From Desulfovibrio sp. (GTDB lineage Bacteria > Desulfobacterota > Desulfovibrionia > Desulfovibrionales > Desulfovibrionaceae): a stretch of 5,931 nt of DNA. The notes beneath the pieces were generated by a model. It searched no databases. It saw only the letters and a list, made by a program, of their open reading frames with translations, and was not told the DNA's origin. The DNA lies in contig JAAUYX010000004.1 in NCBI GenBank assembly GCA_014804905.1, positions 1 to 5,931 on the forward strand, given 5' to 3'. Both the position numbers and the translations under genes were made by a program. Shown here piece after piece: positions 1 through 5,145 of the stretch (positions within the stretch are counted from its first letter, which is position 1; the number at the start of each line of letters is the position of its first letter).

Positions 1-71
1 AATCGGCCGTGGCCATGCTCGGCCAGGCCAACTCGCTGCCCCAGATGGCCATGCAGCTCATCGGCGGCTAG
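1..71 (+). CDS. Flagellin, C-terminal end only (partial)
   Basis: This is the 3' end of a gene entering from the left edge. The reading frame begins with the codon at position 3 and gives 22 residues (SAVAMLGQANSLPQMAMQLI, then two glycines) before a TAG at 69-71. The pattern 'A-M-L-x-Q-A-N-x-L-P-Q-x-A-x-Q-L' is the well-known conserved terminal D0 helix of bacterial flagellins, which packs against the N-terminal helix in the filament core and is needed for polymerisation and export. Only this tail is visible, so full length, variable region and copy identity (fliC, flaA or flaB type) cannot be judged. The stop is followed by a GC-rich hairpin beginning 38 bases downstream. The family assignment rests on one short but distinctive motif. 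Confidence 0.8.
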   Translation, partial: SAVAMLGQANSLPQMAMQLIGG

Positions 72-109
72 GTCATCTAGACATAGGCTGTGGCAGACCA
101 AAGACGGGA

Positions 110-148
110 GGCCCGGGGGATTGTCCCCCGGGCCGGGTCACCGACCCG
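110..148. terminator. Two adjacent GC-rich hairpins between convergent flagellin and rnc genes
   Basis: The first hairpin is a perfect 11-bp stem, 110-120 paired with 124-134, around a three-base loop (TTG). The second follows immediately: CGGGTC (134-139) pairs with GACCCG (143-148) around loop ACC, and the two share base 134. The pair lies 38 bases after the flagellin stop and about 83 bases beyond the rnc stop on the other strand, so it could end transcription from both sides. Neither side has a proper U-tract: the minus strand has only scattered T's after the stem and the plus strand runs into GC-rich sequence. It may therefore be a stabilising 3' hairpin rather than a classic intrinsic terminator. 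Confidence 0.5.
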
Positions 149-231
149 CTTCTCCGTCAAAGGCCACTCGCAGGCAAAGCGCCCGCACGCAGCGCCACGG
201 CCAGGGGATATTCAGCAAGTGGGGGTGTTCA

Positions 232-972
232 TTACCGTGGTTTCGCAGGCCAGACATTTTTTGCGGAGAGCGCCTCAAGGGCGCAGGCGGCGGCATCTTG
301 CTCCGCTTTCCGCATACTTGAGCCCTGGCCTGCAAAGGTCTCCCCGTCGGGCAGCGTGAGGCGCGCCTGGAAATGCTTGGCATGTTCCGGCCCGCTGGTA
401 GCCTCCTGGGCATAGACCGGCATTTTGCCGAAGAGATGTTGCACCGCCTCCTGAAGGCGTGATTTGGCGTCCCGCGCCTGTGGCGCGGCCGTAGCCCCGG
501 GCCAGTGCCCCGCATAGATGCGGGCTGTGGCGTCCTGTGCCGCGGCAAAGCCACCATCTTCATATATTGCGGCCAGCACCGCCTCCAGCGCATCGCTGAG
601 AATGGCGTCCCGTTTACGGCCGCCCTGCTGCTCCTCGCCCTTCCCCAGGCGGAGATGGGCATCAAGCCCCAGTTCCCGCGCACGTTGGGCAAGGCCCACC
701 GTACTCACGAGATGCGCCCTCAAGCGCGTCAGCTCCCCTTCCCGCAGTTTTGGAAAACGCCGGAAAAGCTCCGTGGAAACGCAGAGCTCCAGCACCGCGT
801 CGCCCAGAAACTCCAGCCTTTCGTTATGCGCGCATCCCGCGCCGCGCTCATTGGCCCATGAACTGTGGGTGAGCGCCTCCTCCAGCAGTTCCGGCCGATT
901 GAACCTGTGCCCGAGCCTGGCGGCAAGTTCTTCCGCGTCCATTCTGGCCCGCGTCTCTTTTTTCTCGTCCAT
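232..972 (-). CDS. rnc: Ribonuclease III
   Basis: This enzyme cleaves double-stranded RNA, acting in rRNA precursor processing and mRNA/antisense RNA turnover as a cytoplasmic homodimer using Mg2+. The 246-residue product has the family signature NERLEFLGDAVL at 50-61, with catalytic acidic residues E54 and D58, and the second acidic pair D127 and E130 in SDALEAVLAAIYED. These correspond to E41, D45, D114 and E117 of the E. coli enzyme. The RNase III domain spans about 14-150. A double-stranded RNA binding domain spans about 168-237, opening with DAKSRLQE and closing with the GQGSSMRKAEQDAAACALE helix. All key residues are intact. The start is uncertain: M1 (ATG at 972-970) gives 246 residues, while M11 (ATG at 942-940) gives 236, nearer the usual 220-235. 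Neither has a good Shine-Dalgarno site; a GAGG-like stretch lies too far upstream of M1. It is transcribed alone, divergently from the LSm-like gene. Confidence 0.96.
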   Translation of the reverse strand: MDEKKETRARMDAEELAARLGHRFNRPELLEEALTHSSWANERGAGCAHNERLEFLGDAVLELCVSTELFRRFPKLREGELTRLRAHLVSTVGLAQRARELGLDAHLRLGKGEEQQGGRKRDAILSDALEAVLAAIYEDGGFAAAQDATARIYAGHWPGATAAPQARDAKSRLQEAVQHLFGKMPVYAQEATSGPEHAKHFQARLTLPDGETFAGQGSSMRKAEQDAAACALEALSAKNVWPAKPR

Positions 973-978
973 GCGCCA

Positions 979-1006
979 AGTCTAGCCTATCCCTCGCGGA
1001 TGGCAA
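979..1006 (-). promoter_or_regulatory. Candidate sigma70-type promoter for rnc
   Basis: On the minus strand TTGCCA (1006-1001, five of six matches to the -35 consensus) is separated by 16 bases from TAGACT (984-979, four of six matches to the -10 consensus). Transcription would begin near 972, which is the first base of the upstream rnc ATG. If the promoter is real, either the rnc message is leaderless at M1 or translation starts at M11 with a leader of about 30 bases. Assigned by eye from consensus only. Confidence 0.35.
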
Positions 1007-1017
1007 TGGAAAATCCC

Positions 1018-1046
1018 TTGACACGGCGCCGAGCCATGCCTACCTA
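1018..1046 (+). promoter_or_regulatory. Candidate promoter for the LSm-like gene
   Basis: A perfect -35 hexamer TTGACA (1018-1023) is followed after exactly 17 bases by TACCTA (1041-1046), a poor -10 match keeping the leading TA. The predicted transcription start is near 1053, giving a leader of about 27 bases that contains the ribosome binding site at 1068. Its -35 box lies 11 bases from the -35 box of the opposing rnc promoter candidate, so the two promoters would be back to back. The weak -10 suggests either modest strength or help from an activator. Confidence 0.4.
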
Positions 1047-1067
1047 ACAAGGGGACCCTTTCCCTTG

Positions 1068-1073
1068 AAGGAG
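1068..1073 (+). promoter_or_regulatory. Ribosome binding site fixing the LSm-like gene start
   Basis: AAGGAG lies six bases upstream of the ATG at 1080. This spacing favours ATG 1080 over an in-frame TTG at 1065, which would place the Shine-Dalgarno sequence inside the coding region. Confidence 0.8.
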
Positions 1074-1079
1074 TACGAC

Positions 1080-1424
1080 ATGGCATACGACATCCGCCTG
1101 ATGAAGCTGGTGACGGGCGAGCTCGTCATCGGCAAATATGACGAAGCCAAAGACTGCCTCACCGACGCGGCCGCCATCCAGACCATCCCGTCGCAAGCGG
1201 GCGTGCAGATGATGATGCTCCCCTACGGCTATCCCTTTGAGCCGGATTTCGGGGGCACTCTGGAGGGCAAGTTCTTCATCTACCGCTACGCCGACACCCC
1301 CAAGGAATTGCAGGACAAATACATCGAGGCCTGCACCAACCTCACCGTGGCCGGGGGCCTCGGCAAGTTGCAGTTCGGCTCCGGGCCGCTGCCCGGCGCC
1401 AACGGGAGCGGCCTCATCTCCTAG
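1080..1424 (+). CDS. Small LSm-like conserved hypothetical protein
   Basis: The product is a 114-residue cytoplasmic protein with no signal peptide or membrane segment. Residues 7-34 (LMKLVTGELVIGKYDEAKDC onward) read like an Sm1 motif: a glycine-containing turn (T12-G13-E14), alternating hydrophobics, G18, then Y20-D21 and a later L27-x-D29. Residues 42-53 (VQMMMLPYGYPF) could be the second strand pair. This arrangement recalls the short LSm-like proteins seen in some bacteria and tailed phages, but the resemblance is by eye and no RNA-binding residues can be named with confidence. The tail (95-114) is rich in Gly, Pro and Ser and probably disordered. I recall similar proteins in Desulfovibrio genomes, which makes it a conserved lineage gene rather than a chance frame. 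It is divergent from rnc and ends 23 bases before a strong intrinsic terminator, so it is probably monocistronic. Existence as a gene is well supported by its Shine-Dalgarno site, codon use and terminator. The function is unknown. Confidence 0.85.
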   Translation: MAYDIRLMKLVTGELVIGKYDEAKDCLTDAAAIQTIPSQAGVQMMMLPYGYPFEPDFGGTLEGKFFIYRYADTPKELQDKYIEACTNLTVAGGLGKLQFGSGPLPGANGSGLIS

Positions 1425-1447
1425 GGGCCTGACGGAATCCTGACAGC

Positions 1448-1474
1448 AAAAGGCGGCCGCGCGCCGCCTTTTTT
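1448..1474 (+). terminator. Strong intrinsic terminator after the LSm-like gene
   Basis: An 8-bp GC-rich stem, AAGGCGGC (1450-1457) with GCCGCCTT (1463-1470), closes a five-base CGCGC loop and extends to 10 bp through A-T pairs. A run of six T's (1469-1474) follows. It begins 23 bases after the stop at 1424. Its T-tract is directly followed by the first possible ATG of the next gene at 1475, so it may also act as an attenuator for that gene. Confidence 0.9.
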
Positions 1475-4171
1475 ATGGGGCCGAAAAAATCTATGCGCGA
1501 CCTCCTGCCCCTCCTGCCCAGGCCCAGCCGCTACGCGGGCATCGAGGACGGGGCCGTGCGCAAGCACGCCGATTCCGTGCGCCTGCGCGTTGCCCTGGCC
1601 TTCCCGGACCTCTACGAAGTGGGCATGTCCTACCTCGGGCAAAAAATCCTCTACGGCATCGTCAACGCCCGTGAGGCCTGGTGGGCCGAGCGCGTCATGG
1701 CCCCGGACCGCGCGGCCGCCGACATCCTGCGCGAGCACGGGGCCCCGCTCAGCACGCTGGAATCCGATACTCCGCTCGCCCGCATGGACTGCGTGGCCTT
1801 TTCCATCACGCACGAGCTTTGCTACACCAATGTGCTCTACATGCTCGACCTCGCGGGCATCCCCCTGCGCCATGCCGACCGCCCGGAGAGCCTTGACGCC
1901 TGCCCGCTCGTCATGGCCGGGGGCGGGGCGCTGCTCGGGGCCGAGCCGCTGGCCCCCTTCATGGACCTCATGGTGCTCGGCGACGGCGAGGAGACCCTGC
2001 CCGAAGTCCTCGAGCTGCTCGAGCGCGCCCGCGCCGAAGGGTGGGGGCGCAGCCGCTTTCTGGAGGCGGCACGGCATATTGGCGGCGTCTATGTGCCCTC
2101 CTTTTTCAGCGCGGGGCCGGAAGGCCGCCTCATCCCCCGTTTTGCCGACCACGCCCGCCCGGCGCGGCGCATCGTGGCCGACCTCGAGGCCGCCATCTAT
2201 CCGGCCCGGCAGGTCATCCCCGTGGGCGCGGTGCACAACCGCCTTTCGCTCGAAATCGCGCGCGGCTGTACGCGCGGCTGCCGCTTCTGCCACGCGGGCA
2301 TGGTCTATCGCCCGGTGCGCGAGCGCAGCCCCGAAAGCGTGAGTTCCCTCATGGAGGCCTGCCTCAGCGAGACCGGATTTGAGGAAATTTCCTTCCTGTC
2401 CCTCAGCACGGGCGATTATTCCGCGCTCAAGACGCTCTGCGGCGCCACGCTGGACAGCTGCGCCCGCGAGCAGGTGACGCTTTCCCTGCCCTCCCTGCGC
2501 GTGGGCTCCATCGACGACGAAATCATGGGCCGCATGGCCGAGCTTCGGCGCACGGGGGTGACCCTGGCGCCCGAAGCCGGGAGCCAGCGCCTGCGCGACG
2601 TCATCAACAAGGGCGTCAGCGAGGAGGACATCCTCCTCCACGCGCAAAAGCTGCTCGAGCACGGCTGGCGACTGGTCAAGCTTTATTTCATGATCGGCCT
2701 CCCCACGGAGACGGACGAGGACCTCGTCGCCATCGCGGACCTCTGCCGCAAGGTACGCGATGCCGCGGGCCGCGGGGGGCCGCGCCTCCAGGTGACGGCC
2801 TCGCTCTCGCCCTTTGTGCCCAAGCCCTTCACGCCCTTCCAGTGGGAGCCGCAAATCGGCCTTCCCGAGATCGACCGCCGCGTGCGCCTGGTGCGCGAGC
2901 AGTTCAAGGGCCAGAAAGGCCTCAAGCTGCGCTGGCACGAACCGGCCATGAGCCACCTTGAGGGCATCCTCTCCCGCGGCGGCAGGGAAATGGCCGACGT
3001 GGTGGAACTGGCCTGGCGCAAGGGCGCGCTCTTCGACAGCTGGATGGAGCATTTTGACATCGCGCCGTGGCTGGAGGCGCTGGCGGAGTGCGGCATCTCC
3101 GCCGGCGAGTGCATCGGCGGCCGCGAACCCGGCGCGGCGCTCCCCTGGGGTCACCTCGAGGCCGGGGTGTCGGAGGCCTTCCTGCTCAGGGAGCGCGAGC
3201 GCGCGCTGGCGGGCAAGGTCACGCCCGATTGCCGCTACGGGGCCTGCCGCCAGTGCGGCGCCTGCGACACGGCCGCCGGGCCCTCGCTGTTGGCGGGCGG
3301 GGAAAAAGTTGCCGCCGGGGCGGAAGCCGCTCACCGCAACCGGCTCGTGTTCTCGCAACGGGACCAGGCCGCGCACCAGCCCCGGCGCGATGCCGAGGGG
3401 CGGCTCATCTGCAAGAGCGAGCGGCAGGAGCCGCCGCATCTTCCCCCGGAGCTCATCCACAAGGCCGCCGAGTACCGCTTCTGGCACACCAAGAACGGCG
3501 GTTGCGCCTGCCTGAGCCAGCTCGAACTCCAGGCCACGCTGGAGCGGGCGCTCCGCCGCGCCGCCATGCCGCTGGCCTTTTCGCGCGGCTTCCATCCGCT
3601 GCCCCTGCTCTCCTTCGGGCGGGCGCTCCCTGTAGGGGTGGAGAGCGACGCCGAATGGTTCGCCCTCACCCTGCGCCGCATCGTCGCGCCCGGCGAGGCT
3701 GCGGAACGGCTCGCGCCCTACCTGCCGCCGGGGATGCGCCTCCGGCTCGTGGAATTCACCACGCCCGGAAAGCGCACAGAACAGGCCGTGGCCGAGGTCT
3801 TTAGCCTGCATCTTGCTGGCGACGGCCCTGATGGGCCGGACAGCACGGACGACCTGCTCGCGCAACGCATGGCCGCTTTTGCCGCCCTTGCCGAAGCGCC
3901 CTTCATCCGCGAGGGGAAGAAAGGCCCCAAGAGCATGGACATAAGGCCCCTGCTCCTGCGCTGGAGCCCGGTTGCCCGGCCCCGCGGCGGCGTGACATTC
4001 ACCCTCGATTGGACTATGGGCTATCTTTCGCCGCTCGCCTTCGTCCTCGCCCTGCTCGGCCCGGACGGGGAGGATGCGCGGCTGCGCGCCAGGCTCCGGC
4101 TGCGTAAGACCGGGCAGATATTCGCCGACGGCAGCATTTTCCCGCTGGAAGCCGGTACTGCCGGGGCGTAG
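1475..4171 (+). CDS. B12-binding-like radical SAM protein fused to DUF2344 (TIGR03960/TIGR03936 type)
   Basis: The 898-residue product has four recognisable parts. Residues 36-200 resemble a cobalamin-binding fold with a G-G-G and G-D-G-E-E pattern (VMAGGGALL, VLGDGEETLPEVLELL). The usual DxHxxG cobalt-ligand motif reads D45-L-Y47-E-V-G50, so the axial histidine is replaced by tyrosine. Residues 255-480 form a radical SAM domain with the 4Fe-4S/SAM motif C265-x3-C269-x2-C272, then APEAGSQRLRDVINKGV and KLYFMIGLPTETDED. A C-x4-C-x2-C-x2-C cluster (C586, C591, C594, C597) may hold a second iron-sulfur cluster. A polar linker leads to DUF2344 (667-890), recognised by FSRGFHPLPLLSFGRALPVGVES. In many bacteria the two halves are adjacent genes; here they are fused and full length. 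The reaction and substrate are not known to me; RNA or ribosome modification has been a natural guess but is not shown here. The start is 1475 (MGPKK) or 1493 (MRDLLPLL). Neither has a Shine-Dalgarno site, and 1493 fits the family N-terminus better. Confidence 0.93.
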   Translation: MGPKKSMRDLLPLLPRPSRYAGIEDGAVRKHADSVRLRVALAFPDLYEVGMSYLGQKILYGIVNAREAWWAERVMAPDRAAADILREHGAPLSTLESDTPLARMDCVAFSITHELCYTNVLYMLDLAGIPLRHADRPESLDACPLVMAGGGALLGAEPLAPFMDLMVLGDGEETLPEVLELLERARAEGWGRSRFLEAARHIGGVYVPSFFSAGPEGRLIPRFADHARPARRIVADLEAAIYPARQVIPVGAVHNRLSLEIARGCTRGCRFCHAGMVYRPVRERSPESVSSLMEACLSETGFEEISFLSLSTGDYSALKTLCGATLDSCAREQVTLSLPSLRVGSIDDEIMGRMAELRRTGVTLAPEAGSQRLRDVINKGVSEEDILLHAQKLLEHGWRLVKLYFMIGLPTETDEDLVAIADLCRKVRDAAGRGGPRLQVTASLSPFVPKPFTPFQWEPQIGLPEIDRRVRLVREQFKGQKGLKLRWHEPAMSHLEGILSRGGREMADVVELAWRKGALFDSWMEHFDIAPWLEALAECGISAGECIGGREPGAALPWGHLEAGVSEAFLLRERERALAGKVTPDCRYGACRQCGACDTAAGPSLLAGGEKVAAGAEAAHRNRLVFSQRDQAAHQPRRDAEGRLICKSERQEPPHLPPELIHKAAEYRFWHTKNGGCACLSQLELQATLERALRRAAMPLAFSRGFHPLPLLSFGRALPVGVESDAEWFALTLRRIVAPGEAAERLAPYLPPGMRLRLVEFTTPGKRTEQAVAEVFSLHLAGDGPDGPDSTDDLLAQRMAAFAALAEAPFIREGKKGPKSMDIRPLLLRWSPVARPRGGVTFTLDWTMGYLSPLAFVLALLGPDGEDARLRARLRLRKTGQIFADGSIFPLEAGTAGA

Positions 4172-4203
4172 GCGCGCGGCGTCGGAAGGAAAAATTTTTG
4201 TGA

Positions 4204-4216
4204 CCTGAACTTCAGG
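4204..4216. promoter_or_regulatory. Perfect inverted repeat CCTGAA-C-TTCAGG upstream of the 74-residue gene
   Basis: A perfect 6+1+6 palindrome sits 13 bases ahead of the Shine-Dalgarno site of the gene starting at 4240, and just after an A5T5 tract (4190-4199). The position suits a repressor operator, or a small leader hairpin only if the stem opens at its centre (a one-base loop cannot form). TTGTGA (4198-4203) could be a weak -35 box but no convincing -10 follows. The regulatory role is inferred only from symmetry and position. Confidence 0.3.
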
Positions 4217-4239
4217 CGCAACAGATTCGAGGAGGCGCA

Positions 4240-4464
4240 ATGGCCCGGTCCACTCCCTTTCCCGACGACATGCCGTTTTCCCAGCGGGTGAAGAGCCTTG
4301 CTGATGAAGAACTGCTGGAAATCTGGGAAGAGACGCAGCAGGTGGAGCTGATGCTCAACCGCGAGATGCAGGCGGCCATTTCCCTTGCGCCCGAATATGA
4401 GCGGGCCATTGTGGAGGAATTGCGCCTGCGCTCCACGCGCGGCCTGTGCCGCGAGGCGCGCTGA
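4240..4464 (+). CDS. Hypothetical protein, 74 residues, helical and acidic
   Basis: I do not recognise a family. The ATG at 4240 is preceded by an excellent Shine-Dalgarno sequence, GAGGAGG (4229-4235), four bases upstream, which strongly supports expression. The product has no signal peptide, membrane segment, cysteine pair or metal motif, and only one Cys (in GLCREAR). Residues 13-45 (FSQRVKSLADEELLEIWEET onward) and 50-64 (APEYERAIVEELRLRS) look like two amphipathic helices joined by a short turn, with many Glu and Arg. Such a profile fits a small adaptor, a regulator or a subunit of a larger complex. It follows the radical SAM fusion gene by 68 bases on the same strand, but an A5T5 tract and an inverted repeat in that gap suggest separate control. 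It converges on the membrane protein gene with only 21 bases between stops. Confidence 0.7.
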   Translation: MARSTPFPDDMPFSQRVKSLADEELLEIWEETQQVELMLNREMQAAISLAPEYERAIVEELRLRSTRGLCREAR

Positions 4465-4487
4465 GCGGCCCCTGAAGAATAGCCGCT
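4464..4487. terminator. Weak hairpin between convergent stop codons
   Basis: AGCGGC (4464-4469) pairs with GCCGCT (4482-4487) around a 12-base loop, overlapping both stop codons of the convergent genes (TGA 4462-4464 and the minus-strand TAG 4488-4486). Downstream on the plus strand the sequence becomes T-rich (ATTTGTCC, then CTTTTTC), but the first T-run is interrupted. On the minus strand there is no T-tract. It may act as a weak shared terminator. Confidence 0.3.
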
Positions 4488-4947
4488 ATTTGTCCTCCTC
4501 TTTTTCAATTTTCTCTTCAATTTTTCCGACATCTTTTTCCAGAACGACGGTCCAGCGGCGAAAAAAGTACTTGAAAAACGGAAAGAGGAAAATAACCATC
4601 AGGAAAATCAGCATAACCAGCACGATGTACGACTGGTCATCGCACCACGGGCTCATGGCATCCCTGATGAACTGGAGAAATACCGCAACCGCGGTGCACA
4701 GCGCGGCGCTAGCGTTGAACAGCGCGGCGCCGGTCACATGTGGATTGAAGGGGGAATCGGATTGCAAAAGCCTGGGGTCGAAGCAGGTGTAAACCAGCTC
4801 TATGGCAGTATCCAGTTCCCTGTAGGCGCGTCTCAGGCTCTCATTTTTGGACTGCTCGGATTCAGGGGCGGCCGTGGCGGATTTCCACCAGAGAAATGCC
4901 GCGAGCAGATACATGGCGTCGATGAGAAAGTTCTGGAATGCTATCAC
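4486..4947 (-). CDS. Orphan membrane protein with about three transmembrane segments
   Basis: The 153-residue product matches no family I can name. Hydrophobic stretches lie at 7-21 (FLIDAMYLLAAFLWW), 72-94 (TGAALFNASAALCTAVAVFL and on) and 107-129 (YIVLVMLIFLMVIFLFPFFK and on), so two or three membrane helices are likely. Residues 28-65 form a polar, probably helical region. The C-terminus from 130 is highly charged (RRW, then a Glu/Lys-rich tail KIEEKIEKEEDK) and may be a short cytoplasmic coiled coil; the positive RR after the last helix supports a cytoplasmic tail. Three cysteines are scattered (C55, C84, C102). The start is GTG at 4947-4945, supported by AAGGA (4959-4955) seven bases upstream; an in-frame stop lies a few codons further up and no ATG intervenes. 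The 3' third is clearly AT-richer than the neighbouring genes, partly from Phe, Ile, Lys and Glu codons, which hints at a lineage-specific or acquired gene. Function unknown. Confidence 0.75.
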   Translation of the reverse strand: MIAFQNFLIDAMYLLAAFLWWKSATAAPESEQSKNESLRRAYRELDTAIELVYTCFDPRLLQSDSPFNPHVTGAALFNASAALCTAVAVFLQFIRDAMSPWCDDQSYIVLVMLIFLMVIFLFPFFKYFFRRWTVVLEKDVGKIEEKIEKEEDK

Positions 4948-4954
4948 GACGAAT

Positions 4955-4959
4955 TCCTT
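4955..4959 (-). promoter_or_regulatory. Ribosome binding site deciding a GTG start
   Basis: On the minus strand AAGGA is seven bases upstream of the GTG at 4947-4945. It supports GTG as the start rather than the internal ATG at codon 12, which would cut into the first hydrophobic segment. Confidence 0.65.
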
Positions 4960-5022
4960 GAGAGTCTGCGTTTATGGTCCTGACGGGATGAGAGCGCCTG
5001 CTCCCGGCATTTTTTGGAGCAC

Positions 5023-5066
5023 TTTATACCTATCCCCCCGTGGCGTCCATGTGCCGCCAGGCACAT
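5023..5066 (-). promoter_or_regulatory. Candidate activator-dependent promoter of the membrane protein gene
   Basis: On the minus strand a good -10 box TATAAA (5028-5023) has no -35 match at 16-18 bases. In its place lies a perfect inverted repeat, ATGTGC-N6-GCACAT (5066-5049). The half-site spacing equals that of CRP/FNR-family sites (TGTGA-N6-TCACA), with the inner base changed. If transcription starts about seven bases after the -10 box, near 5016, the repeat centre (5057.5) is at about -41.5, the classic class II activator position. The leader would be about 70 bases and opens with a 6-bp inverted repeat, TGCTCC and GGAGCA (5021-5016 with 5004-4999). Spacing and symmetry are seen; the regulator is inferred. 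Confidence 0.4.
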
Positions 5067-5087
5067 CCCGCCCGTTCCTCGAGACAC

Positions 5088-5124
5088 AAAGAGCGCGCCA
5101 TCCGTGAGACAGCGCGCTCTTTTT
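5088..5124. terminator. Terminator downstream of the CBS-ACT gene, probably bidirectional
   Basis: AAAGAGCGCGC (5088-5098) pairs perfectly over 11 bp with GCGCGCTCTTT (5112-5122) around a 13-base loop. It begins 21 bases beyond the minus-strand stop at 5146. The T-run is longer on the plus strand (5120-5124) than on the minus strand (three T's, then GTG), yet the only gene that ends here is on the minus strand. It should end the CBS-ACT message and separate it from the membrane protein gene, while also blocking any opposing transcription. Confidence 0.75.
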
Positions 5125-5145
5125 CTTAAGCCGGAAAAACTCCGC

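Noticed and set aside
138..692. Minus-strand open frame overlapping rnc and extending beyond its stop
   Set aside because: It lies in another frame on the same strand as rnc, is rich in Arg and Pro and lacks motifs. The RNase III frame explains the sequence.
518..985. Plus-strand open frame antisense to rnc
   Set aside because: Low-complexity Ser/Arg/Ala translation with no family features, fully antisense to a well-supported gene.
1065..1079. TTG at 1065 as an upstream start of the LSm-like gene
   Set aside because: The AAGGAG Shine-Dalgarno sequence (1068-1073) would be inside the coding region, and it is ideally placed for ATG 1080.
1421..4240. A 939-codon open frame on the minus strand across the whole radical SAM gene
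   Set aside because: It is antisense to a gene with clear radical SAM and DUF2344 motifs. Its translation is Ala/Gly/Arg/His-rich without domains, as expected when strong GC bias at third positions removes stop codons on the opposite strand.
4385..4792. Plus-strand open frame across the convergent junction and into the membrane protein gene
   Set aside because: It overlaps two supported genes, lacks a Shine-Dalgarno site and gives a Ser/Thr/Arg-rich translation without features.
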